In this document: in pieces, positions 10,276 through 18,954 of the stretch
Numbering within the stretch: the first letter of the stretch is position 1
Layout of the letters: each line of letters starts with the position of its first letter
Source: Thereva unica
Lineage: Eukaryota > Arthropoda > Insecta > Diptera > Therevidae
NCBI GenBank assembly: GCA_949987705.1
Contig: OX465281.1
Location: forward strand, 138,060,876-138,124,875
Direction: 5' to 3'
DNA: 64,000 bases
Translations under genes and position numbers: made by a program
Notes under the pieces: model-generated
What the model was told of the DNA's origin: nothing
The model's database searches: none
What the model saw: the letters and a program-made list of their open reading frames with translations, nothing else

Positions 10276-11732
10276 TTAACTGTACATAAAAGAAAGGAAA
10301 TAAAAAAATATTTGAACAATTGATAAAAGAAAGAAGAGTGAGAGAAGAAGATACGAGAGAAAGAAAGAGAAAAAGTGGAAAGAAAGAAAAGAAAGAAAGA
10401 AACAGCTATAGTGGTCTTTTAAAAGCTTGCTGAAAGTTCGGCTAGATGTCGCACTCCGAATACCCCAGGGCAAGGCATTCCATTTACATGCAACTTGGAC
10501 AAAGTAAGAACGATCACCAAATGACGAGTTACACCTAGGAATCAATAATGTTATCTGCCTATTGGATTGTAAGAAACGAAGTTTCTCAAACAAATAACGT
10601 GGACACATTTTATTCATAAGCTTAAAGATAAGTTTTAATTCGTGGTACGAGCGATGGTTTGCAAAAGTAAGACCCAATAAGGTGGATACATATGGTGTAA
10701 TATGATCATGCCGTCTTAGCCTATTGACGAAACGAAGACAATCGTTAAATGCAACTTCCATTTTTCTCATACACACTGTATCAAGTTTCGGGAAAATTAG
10801 ACTACCATACCTCAGATGAGGCATAATTAGAGCAATCACAAGCATTTTACGCATATCAGGTGTGAGAAGGCTAGAGCTTACCCATAGTTGACGTAAGCAT
10901 CCATAGACTTTTTGAAGAACTCTGCTCGTATGACTACAACAACTAAATTTAGAATTAAGCACAACACCTAGGTTTCTGACTGAGTCAACATAAGGCAAAA
11001 TGACATCATTTATTATAATTGGTGCGAGTGTGCTTAATACAAAGGGGTCTTACTAATCACCAGGCGTGAAGATTTCTTAGGATTTAGGGGAAGTTTATAA
11101 GTAACAGTCCAATCATAAATACTCCTCAACTCATCGCTAAGTCTACGAATACACTCAACGGTTGAATCTATGGGCATACTTATGTAGATTTTCACATCAT
11201 CAGCATATAAGTGTATAGATGTGCTTTTAATTACAAGAGGAAGGTCATTAATGTAAATGCTAAATAGCAAGGGACCTAAAATAGAGCCTTGTGGCACTCC
11301 ACAGCGTAGAAGTATGGGCTCGGTAAATTTATCCTGAATTTTAACTATTTGAGAACGACCAGACAAGTAGCTTTGAATCAATTTCGCAGCAGTAGAACGA
11401 AGACCGAAATTACTACCTAATTTCTGTAAGAGCTTTGCATGATCAACCGAATCAAATGCCTTCGAGAAGTCGAGTAAAGTCAAGAAGGTTACTTTACGGT
11501 TGTCCAAAGCATCATAGATATCAGAAGAGACTTTTAGTAGTGCAGTTTCACAACTATGTCCAGTTCTAAAGCCAGATTGCCATTCAGAAAGAAGACAGTT
11601 TTCTTCAATATACGAAATAAGTTGCTTAAAAATTACTTTTTCAAATACTTTCGACATAAAACATAGAAGACTAATTGGACAGAAATCAGAGGGTTGCAAA
11701 GGGGAAATTGTTTTTGGAATAGGTACCACCAA
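10276..11732 (-). pseudogene. LINE reverse transcriptase, one frame break
   Basis: The frame 11732-11034 holds the blocks: MVVPIPK, FCPISLL, WQSGFRTGHSCETALL, block A TLLDFSKAFDSVDH, SYLSGRSQIV, block B GVPQGSILGPLLFSIYINDL, and block C HLYADDVKIYI with the YADD pair. A break at about 11000-11034 separates the thumb and C-terminal part (10998-10276: LGVVLNSKF, LRYGSLIFPK, NDCLRFVNRLRRHDHI, WNALP). The catalytic residues of the palm are intact. The final residues run into a GAAA-type purine-rich stretch (10300-10400) read as Phe/Ser/Leu-rich sequence, so the true C-terminus is probably near 10450. Confidence 0.85.
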
Positions 11733-11924
11733 CGCTAGCTTCCGTTGTGTTGGAAATTGGGAACACGTAAGACAGTAGTTAAAGATATGCCCATTTGATA
11801 CAAACGGTGCGATGATTTTTAAAAACTTAGGTGGAAAATCATCAGAGCCAACCGCCTCAGATTTTATTGAGTATAGTGTAGAAAGAAGTTCATCCTCGCC
11901 AATACAGCGAAATACAAAGCCATC

Positions 11925-13111
11925 CTAAGTATAATTTAAGTTGAAAGAAGGTAAATTACAAACTGCATCGAAGGTAGAAGAAAAGTATGTATTCAGGACA
12001 TCAGGATCGAACTCTACTTTTAGGTAATTTTGACCAACAGCTCCAAGATTACGGAGATTACTCCATAACCTCTTGGGAGGAAAAGTTGTATCCAGTAGGT
12101 TACTAAAAGAGGAGCGTTTAGCTGAACGAATTAACGATACTGTCCTATTGCGTGCTCGTTTGTACAACCTGCGCACATCCTCATTACGCGTTTTTTTATA
12201 CCGATGATACAAGAAGTCTCTTTCAGCTATTGAAATATGCACTTTACGCGTGAGCCAAGGACACCGTCGTGGATAAACCCTTATTAACCTTAGAAGAACA
12301 AACATTTCATATAAAGGTCTAATAGAGTCATAAAAAACGCTTGTAGTTTTTCATTTATACATATTATAGCTTGAGTAAACAGGATCCCAAGATAACTCTC
12401 GACACGCAAACTCAAGTCGCTGCAAATTGATGCGTTTGAAGTCACGGAATGATATCGTCTGGAGCTGAGAAATAGGCCGAAGGTGCATTTTGTAGGACAA
12501 AAAAAAGAAAGTCATGATCTTTTGATATTTTGATTTTGATTACTAGGTGGGCTAAATTGGTTATGAAACAAGATTTTCTGAATGTCATCGACCAGAAAAC
12601 AATCCAATTGTGATGGAAGCATTGCATTGAAGTACGTCAGTAAGCTATTGACGATTCCCAAATTAAGCAGTTGGCAAAGATAGTTAAAATTGCTTAGAGA
12701 GGTACTTGGTTTTAAAGCATCAATATTAAAATCACCACAGGTAATGACATGACGGTACTTTCTGGTGAGCGTTGAAAGGGCGATATTGAGCTCATTAACG
12801 TTATCAAGGCTAAAAATACTAGGTGGACGGTAAATACCAATTACAACTGCCTTTTCTACACCAGTATTTAATTCGACAGCTAAGTATTGGGCATCTTGAC
12901 AACACGTGGCAGAGATTATAACTGAAGATCTTATGCTATGATGAACGTAAATTTCAACGCCACCACCTGTAAGCCCTACACGATCATTCCTAAATAGGTT
13001 ATAGCCAGGAATAGTTACAAGCTTAGAGTTGATACTGTCATTGAGCGAGGTTTCACATACAACAATAACATGGACACAAGTATTGCAAAATAAGTCATGC
13101 AACATTAGCAA
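11925..13111 (-). pseudogene. LINE apurinic-type endonuclease and linker, broken
   Basis: The frame 13111-12512 shows the exonuclease/endonuclease/phosphatase fold of LINEs: VCETSLN (catalytic Glu), YNLFRNDR, GGGVEIYVH, VIGIYRPPS and TCGDFNIDAL (GDFN). This domain nicks the target DNA to prime reverse transcription. Stops and shifts break it near 12510, and the frame 12305-11925 carries the basic linker before the polymerase (LTRKVHISIAERDFLYHRYK, RNEDVRRLYKRARN). The SDH motif of the endonuclease should lie between 12512 and 12305 but was not identified. Confidence 0.8.
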
Positions 13112-13139
13112 GAAATATGAAATTTAAGATTGTTTACTA

Positions 13140-13630
13140 AGGTATCAAACCGATCCTTTTTCTGCGATGTTAACGCAAAATAGTTAAAGATTTAGTCCAG
13201 GATTGTAACAAGGTCTTTGTAACTCCCAGGCAGACAATACGCATGTAGTCAAATGTCACTTGCTTCGCACAGTCAAATTTTAGAGATTTTAGATGATGAT
13301 GACCGTGATCGATAAGACTCATTTGTTCTCGTTTCACATTCTTCCGTTTTCAATACCAAACTGAGTTAAAAATTTGTCAGAATTTTCTGATTTGCCACCA
13401 TAAAATCTACTAAGAAAACATATTGAGTTCCGGTGATATTCGAGAGCATAGGCCACACCTGCAATTGCTAGCTTTTGACTAGTGGAAAGTCGTCTATATT
13501 AAAATCTAGATTTATAACATCTTTGTCATAATTGCTTGAAACGAAAAAGTCAGTTAGTCCATCCTTCTGTTCGTAGTGAAAATATTCACCTTTCTCAAGC
13601 TTAATTAATACGGTTTCTTTTGGCGTTTGC
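13140..13630 (-). pseudogene. EnSpm/CACTA-like transposase, N-terminal and central pieces
   Basis: On the minus strand the pieces read KETVLIKLEKGEYFHYEQKD followed by GLTDFF, then NLDFNIDDFPLVKS up to a stop near 13465, then after a shift NSICFLSRFYGGKSENSDKF. After an apparent internal deletion they continue with FDCAKQVTFDYMRIVCLGVT and KTLLQSW. 'N-IDGLPL-KS' and 'VTFDYMH-VCLGV-K-LL--W' are strongly conserved blocks of Tnp2-like EnSpm transposases in insects. The Asp residues in these blocks are among those proposed for catalysis. Together with 9802-10222 they show that one transposase gene was split by the LINE at 10222-13130. It is broken by stops, shifts and a deletion. Confidence 0.6.
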
Positions 13631-14059
13631 TTTCAGCTTCTTCGCTTTTAGATAGGTGGGAGTATTCTGTTATTCATGGAAATATGTTATAGTGTTACAA
13701 AAATACGGGTGATATTAGGTATTTCGCCCGAACGAAAAGAAATAGCAATATTATGACCTTAGCCACAGTTACGGGATAAAGCAACTATACAGAATTTCAA
13801 AACTATAACCGATAATCTGAGATACTTTTCTTTTGCGCCGAGCCTGGGGCAATTTAGACCTCATCTCCTTTCACCGTTTTAGTTTTTTTAGTTATTGTTG
13901 TTTTTCTGATCAAAGGACATCATTCACGTTCCATACATTTTTGGGCCAATTCTGAAAGTGCCGGCCAGAAAAAAAAAGCGTAATATTCGGATAGATCACA
14001 AAATTCCCACTATTTTTTACTATGAAACCAAACCTGTGCGCCCTATGGTTATGTTGTTA

Positions 14060-14372
14060 TTATTATTATAAGGAATGAGGGGGCAACCTATATGGTGAAC
14101 ACTGCGGCCAAGTTAGGCCTATTGTGTACGTACCCCACTAGCGGAGCAGACTATCGGCCTTCCGAATGAAGGCAAGAAGGTCTTTAGTTGATGAAGACCG
14201 GACTTGGGCAGGGCTCAAGAACTCTCTGATAAACATTCTTCTTCTAAGCCAGATCAGAGCAGGACATTCACAAAAAATATGTGGAAGTTTCGCCGCCTTC
14301 CAAGCAGAGTCGGCATTCTGTCTCTTGAGACAGTCCTAGGTTGTGGAGGTGGTACTGCAGTCCTACATGGCC
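14060..14372 (-). mobile_element. 313-bp truncated LINE 3' end with 15-bp target duplication
   Basis: The same 15 bases, ATGGTTATGTTGTTA, flank the insert at 14045-14059 and 14373-14387. The left edge of the insert is TATTATTATTATAAG, which on the minus strand is a (TAA)n-type LINE tail. The insert therefore looks like a heavily 5'-truncated retroposed copy on the minus strand. Its removal restores continuity with the opposite arm of the inverted repeat, where TGTGCGCCCTTTGGTTACGG is uninterrupted (reverse complement of about 15020-15045). No protein can be read from it with confidence. Confidence 0.85.
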
Positions 14373-14572
14373 ATGGTTATGTTGTTACATGCTTTTAAAA
14401 TACAATGTGAAATAAAATGTTATTAAGATGTGTTATTTTAATACAATTGGACAAATATATTAAATATGAAAAAACAAGCAACAATACCAACAGCGCCTCA
14501 TTTAGATTCAGTACCTACATCATTTAGGTAAAAAAGAGCAAAATGAAACAACACTAAATTGTATTAATTCTT

Positions 14573-14878
14573 TTATATTTGTCCTAATCTAACATATAAA
14601 TCATCTAATCCTATTGCAGGTGGTGTGAGGTATGGGTCATGCCTAGCATAACTCATGTACCAGACTATGGTCATGGTATAAGAGTAGCATCCAATGGTCT
14701 TCTTGCCGATATTGCATGTACAGTAATAATGAGCTAATGCTCGACGACCATTTTCTGCCCGATCTATTGCAATGTACACATAGTATTTCTTGGCTTGGAT
14801 GTGGCGGGATTGTATTCGTCCTCTTATAATCCACAAGTCTTCCGCTTCAAGTTCTCTGACTATTTCCAGAGGAATCAA
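14573..14878 (-). pseudogene. SWIM zinc-finger-like protein fragment
   Basis: The 101-residue frame reads RGRIQSRHIQAKKYYVYIAI then, further on, YYCTCNIGKKTIGCYSYTMT and WYMSYARHDPYL. The spacing C-x-C-x(7)-C-x-x resembles the CxCx(n)CxH of SWIM zinc fingers in a family that is common in insect genomes and often repetitive (usual form: CxCx7CCAHIAxVLWYLGxARH). Here the final His position is Tyr, so metal binding is probably lost. The family's role is not known to me; it lies in the core of an inverted-repeat element and is probably element-encoded. Confidence 0.55.
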
Positions 14879-15414
14879 TGATGAAAATACTTAATACAGA
14901 ATAGAATTCACTTTATTGCACATCAAAAGGACATACACAGTATGAATAATTAAATACCAAATGTATGAAAATAACAACATCATAATAACATTTTTATTGA
15001 ACATATTTTAAAAGTATGTAACACCGTAACCAAAGGGCGCACAGATTTGGTGCCGTAGTCAAAAATGATAGGAATTGGGTGTTCTATCCGAATATTACAC
15101 ATTTTTATCCTGGCCGGCACTTTCAGTTTTTGGTCCAAAATGAATGATGTCCTTTGCTTCCATTCTGGGCCTTTCACAGTATTTTTGTTTTTCTCCTCAA
15201 GTGACCCAATTTTTGAGGAAAAGCATATTAAAAACATTAACTTTTGTAAAATCCCCGCATTTGGAATTTCCGTATTCACGTCATTTGTCCGTATCCGCTA
15301 TACAGATACCCGCTTTTTTTAAATTACTCCGAAAATACGCAATTACATTAGTGCAATAACTATTTAGCTACTGTCTCGATTCTTATCGACGGCGGCGTGT
15401 CATACTACTCGTAA

Positions 15415-15752
15415 AGGTAGATTCAAGCGCAAAGAACTAGTCAGGCGCAAGTGGGTTTGTGCAAATAAACTGAGTGAAAATGATGCGTGGGAATTACCTC
15501 CATTAGTTATTGCGCATTATATTTATACTTATCCACGCGTTATACATATACATATTATGTTACATTGATTATGATAAGGTCGGGCGGGTAAGTGGTCAAA
15601 CATCACCGTTCACCCATGCGCATGGTAAGGGTTGTAGCCGAGACATATTTTGTGCCAGCTAAACGGTTGAGTTGTCACGCAACAATCTATTTGTGCCAAT
15701 TCATTAGCGCAAGTCAATTTGCACAAGTAAAGCGTTCCGTGTGGACCTACCT
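15415..15752. mobile_element. 338-bp MITE with TAA target duplication
   Basis: The ends are imperfect inverted repeats, AGGTAGATTCAAGCGCAAAG on the left and AGGTAGGTCCACACGGAACG on the right (reverse complement). TAA flanks both (15412-15414 and 15753-15755), the usual PIF/Harbinger target. The interior repeats GCGCAAGT/TTTGTGCAA motifs and codes for nothing. Confidence 0.7.
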
Positions 15753-15828
15753 TAATAAATACTTTTTTTTAAATTGCCCCCGAAAAAAATGAATAGACTA
15801 AAACGTACGAAATAAAATAAAGTTGTAA

Positions 15829-16683
15829 AAACCGAATTCAGGAAAAACAATCCCGTGATACACAAAAAATGATGAAATAATTGTTTGCAATTCTTAACAA
15901 CATTAATCCAATCAGGAGCGCGTTCAAAAACCTTACTATGGTTAACCATGGTTAACTATGGTAAACTTTTGTCGTTCAAAAACTCTGTGGTTAACTACAA
16001 CATAACCACGAGCATAACTTTTTGGCGTTCAAAAACTCCCGTGGTTAACCATGGTGTAGTTAAATTTTAACCATGCTCGGGAGCATGGTTAGCGATAGTT
16101 AAGAAGAAGAAGAATAAAAACAATTTTTTGACACTTGTTTTAATGTTAATAATGAACAAATCAAAGTGGGATTTGTGAGATTATTTTAAATAAATAATTA
16201 TTGGAAATAATTGAGGCAAATAGCCGACACTATTTTATGGAAATTTTTTTTAAATTTTCTTTACCACGTAGTTAACTACGGTGCGTTCAAAAACCTCCAT
16301 GGTTAAACATAAACTTTCGTGGTTAAGTGAAGTGATGTAGCATAACCACAGCTTACCTCGTGGTTTACTATAGTAAGGTTTTTGAACGCGCTCCAGAATG
16401 GACTTAGAATGAAGAATCACTTTTGAAGACGGTGCCAGGTAGTAGTCGACTTTCATTGCACTAACTCTCGCTTCGAAAATTGTTTTCATTTCTTTGTTAG
16501 GCTTATGCCCTTAATACTTCCCGTTATGCCCTTAATACATCTCGATATGCCCTTAATACATCCTGTTAACGCCGTCTTCAATAGTGATTCTTCATTAATA
16601 ATTGTTGTTAAGAATTACAAACAATTATTTCATCATTTTTTTGTGTATCACGGGATTGGATTTTTCCTGGAGTCGGTTTTTAA
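15829..16683. mobile_element. Foldback element (copy A), interrupted by a MITE
   Basis: The left arm begins AAACCGAATTCAGGAAAAA and the right arm ends near 16683 with its inverted form (TTTTTCCTGGAGTCGGTTTT). The arms share an inverted core around AATTGTTTGCAATTCTTAAC and GATTCTTCATT. A second copy, without the MITE and better preserved, lies at 53441-53806. Between the arms is a 22-base tandem motif, TATGCCCTTAATACATC, present three times (16504-16565) but only once in copy B. Confidence 0.75.
15916..16393. mobile_element. 478-bp MITE with CAG target duplication
   Basis: The ends are GAGCGCGTTCAAAAACCTTA on the left and its perfect inverted form on the right. CAG flanks both (15913-15915 and 16394-16396), and the paralogous foldback at 53535-53545 shows the uninterrupted site CCAATCAGAATGG. 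The interior is full of GTGGTTAAC/GTTAACCA motifs in both orientations and GTTCAAAAAC repeats at several places. No coding sequence. The 3-bp duplication suggests PIF/Harbinger mobilisation. Confidence 0.9.
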
Positions 16684-16799
16684 AACTTTATATTTCTATA
16701 ATTATTCGGCCACAGCTAAGTGAACTTTTCAGAGCGAATTTTCATATTGGAAACAAGAGAACCACCTTTGTGGACATTAGCACTCTTTCTTTTTGTTAA

Positions 16800-17719
16800 G
16801 GGGTTGCTCTGATTTTTGGTTTAAAAAAAAACGAAATTTTTTTTTGCCTTTTTATATTTATTAATATGTGTAGAATACGTTCCTAAAATATTAGTACGAA
16901 ATTTTTTTTCGTTAAAAAGTTATATGCAGTATTGTAAGTGCAAAAAAACTGATTTTCTGTCGGACGTTCAGCGCGTGGTAGTGCTACTGTTATTGTTTAT
17001 ATACATAGTACCTGATGTTATTGTTATTTACACGAATGTAAAATATACATACGCATTCGTGCAAATAACAACATCAGCCACTATATGTATATAGTAACGC
17101 AAACATACGTTTGAATTTACTTACATTATTTCGGTTAGTTCGGCTACAGTGAAACGTAAAAAAACTTTAAACGCGTTTTTCTCAAAATGCCATTTTTCAA
17201 AACGGTTCCAGCGATTCAAAAGAAACTATTTAATATATTGACTTACCACTTATGTCAATTTATCGAAAATGATGTTGTCGAGTTCGCCTGTGTAAAAATT
17301 TTTTTCAAAATCTTACTATTAGTATTTTATCCTCCCATTTTGGGCCAGAAAAGTTGCATTTTTACGTTTTTTCACTAAAATGTCCTTAAATTTTTTTTTT
17401 TGATGCAATTTTTACTAATGTTGACATAAGCGAACTAAAAGACATAATTTTTAACAAAACCGTTTTTCACTTTTCTGGTTCTGACCAATGGGGACGGAGC
17501 TATCGATGGAACCGTTTTCCATGTTATTTTTGAGGTGTCAACTTCAGCGCGTGCTACATATTTATTTATGACGGCAAAAAAAAAATTAAAATTTTTTTTG
17601 TGATCTCTAAAAGTTATCTAATACTATGAAAAAATTTTGTATATAAAAATAATAAGGGTTTTCTGTAAAAAAAAATCCAAAAATAGTCAATTTTTTGCCT
17701 CAAAAATCAGAGCAACCCC
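16800..17719. mobile_element. 920-bp piggyBac-type MITE with TTAA target
   Basis: The terminal inverted repeats GGGGTTGCTCTGATTTTTG and CAAAAATCAGAGCAACCCC are perfect over 19 bases and are flanked by TTAA at 16796-16799 and 17720-17723. TTAA with a run of G or C at the end is the signature of piggyBac elements. The 920-base interior is AT-rich and no transposase is recognisable, so it depends on another element for movement. Confidence 0.85.
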
Positions 17720-17854
17720 TTAAGGGAGCAGAAATAAATTCCAGTTATAGTCGATTGTATCTAATCGTATTAATTATATTTAAATTCCTACATCCAAGTT
17801 ATCCAACAAATGTAATTATGTTCATTTAACCTTTCACATATTCATGCCGATTAT

Positions 17855-18010
17855 ACAACTCGCCGGATTAACCGCGGATGGAATTTTATTTAGATTTGAC
17901 GTTTGGCGTATTATAGAATACGCCGGATGAAAAATGACCGAATGACGGTAATGCAGTGTGAAAAATTGTTATTATAGAATCCGCTCGTGAATCGCATTCC
18001 ATACAAAAAT
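17855..18010. repeat. Three spaced copies of an ATTATA..GCCGG motif
   Basis: Related strings ATTATACAACTCGCCGG, ATTATAGAATACGCCGG and ATTATAGAATCCGCTCG occur about 70 bases apart. The first also appears, inverted, at about 25923-25945, so it marks the end of a dispersed MITE-like family whose other limits I could not fix here. Confidence 0.45.
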
Positions 18011-18094
18011 TGTCATTACAAATCAGCATCAAATTTACTGCGGATGTGAAAAATTTCGGTCTATGTTTTTAATTTAATTATACTCACTGGCTTA

Positions 18095-18634
18095 GTTATT
18101 TACGCAAAGAAGACGGCGAATGGACTGACTCAAGCAGAGAATCCCTGAAACAACTTATGGACACCCACTTCCCTAGTAGTACTACAGTTGAGACAGCTAT
18201 CACGATAAACTCTTCAGCCTCACAACAGCTGATCAAATCTATCATAAGTAGAGCAAAAACAAAATGGGCTATAAACACCTTCCAGCCCTATAAATCACCA
18301 GGCCCTGACGGCATAGTGCCAGCACAACTGCAGCACTTCCTTGGTTATATCATGCCCTGGTTGCAGACTATGTTTACTGGGTGCCTTCAAAATAACTGCA
18401 TTCCTTCTAGTTGGAAAAAGGTTAAAGTAGTTCTTATACCTAAGGCCGGAAAAGCCTCCCACACAACGCCCAAAGACTTCAGGCCAATCAGCCTATCATC
18501 CTTTCTATTAAAGACTCTAGAAAGGCTAATCGAAATATATCTGAGGCAGACCATACTAACCTCGGAACACTGGCGTACAACACGCCTATACAAAGGGCAA
18601 TTCTACTGACACTGCTCTCGTTGGTGTCTCTTAT
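18095..18634 (+). pseudogene. R1/LOA-like LINE reverse transcriptase, 5' half of the palm
   Basis: From about 18095 the frame reads YLRKEDGEWTDSSRESLKQL then HFPSS, and from 18157 a 150-residue stretch with NTFQPYKSPGPDGIVPAQLQ, IPSSWKKVKVVLIPKAGK and FRPISLSSFLLKTLERLIE. 'W-F-PYKSPGPDGI-P' and 'FRPISL-SFLLKT-ERL' are typical of R1/LOA-clade polymerases, just before the catalytic block A. The frame is cut by the LTR element at 18635. The downstream half resumes at 24344. Endonuclease and ORF1 are not present upstream, so this copy is 5'-truncated. Confidence 0.75.
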
Positions 18635-18928
18635 TGTGGGGCTAGTCGCTCACAGGAATAACGCCGGGATATATTTATAATCGTTTTTTTATTACCAATA
18701 TAAATATTTATAAAGTAGTTGTTAACAGTAAGGCTACTAACTTAGAACTAACTTAAAATTATGACAATTCCTTAAAGTTAAAATAATAAATTAACCTACG
18801 CCTACTGACTAAAACCTTTGGGATTCGCCGCATATAAGTTCAGTGTTTTCGCCGTGGTTTGTGTACAGCGGTTTGTGTCTATATGTTTGACATGTGGATG
18901 TCGCGGTGAACGCATCGTAGTCGCCACA
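18635..18928 (-). repeat. LTR (3' LTR of the element)
   Basis: The repeat starts TGTGGGG and ends CGCCACA on the plus strand, has the same length (294) as the copy at 24046-24339, and shows no difference from it by eye. On the minus strand it is preceded by a purine tract. Confidence 0.95.
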
Positions 18929-18941
18929 CTACTCCCCTTCC
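18929..18941 (-). other. Polypurine tract
   Basis: On the minus strand the bases just before the 3' LTR read GGAAGGGGAGTAG. This is where plus-strand DNA synthesis would be primed. Confidence 0.7.
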
Positions 18942-18954
18942 AGCGACATCGTCA

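Larger units (their letters stand above)
10222..13130 (-). mobile_element. Nearly full-length LINE (Jockey/CR1-like) inserted in the EnSpm-like transposase
   Basis: On the minus strand an AP-type endonuclease (13111-12512), a linker (12305-11925) and a reverse transcriptase (11732-10276) appear in the order normal for a LINE ORF2. The 3' end at the left is an (ATT)n simple repeat at about 10229-10243, which is usual for such tails. Upstream of the endonuclease the element seems to stop near 13130, so ORF1 is absent. The LINE lies between two recognisable pieces of the EnSpm transposase in the same orientation. Confidence 0.8.
6717..13630 (-). mobile_element. EnSpm/CACTA-like transposon (right copy), split by two LINEs
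   Basis: Transposase pieces on the minus strand at 13630-13140 and 10222-9802 belong to one protein, and their common 3' flank runs from 9800 down to 9768 and then, after a LINE insertion, from about 7030 to 6717. The order and orientation of pieces are those of one element interrupted by a minus-strand LINE (about 13130-10222) and a plus-strand LINE (about 7034-9765). Inserted DNA can be read out because the left copy (1-650) lacks the second LINE: CCCAGCGCT at about 7028 and TTTCTAATTAG at about 9769 are adjacent in that copy. The 5' end was not located; it should lie between 13.6 and 13.9 kb if not lost. Confidence 0.6.
13905..15180. mobile_element. DNA element with long inverted repeats carrying a SWIM-type relic
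   Basis: The left arm (about 13905-14450, interrupted at 14060-14372) and the right arm (about 14950-15180) are inverted copies. Shared landmarks are GACATCATTCA, AAAGTGCCGGCCAG, TAATATTCGGATAGA and TGTGCGCCCT. Between the arms, 14573-14878 encodes a SWIM-like zinc-finger relic. The outer ends could not be set exactly, because similarity fades near 13900 and 15180 without a clear target duplication. Confidence 0.6.

Noticed and set aside
13465..13630. Independent host gene fragment with FNIDDFPL
   Set aside because: The blocks and the position beside the C-terminal pieces at 9.8-10.2 kb fit one EnSpm-like transposase better.
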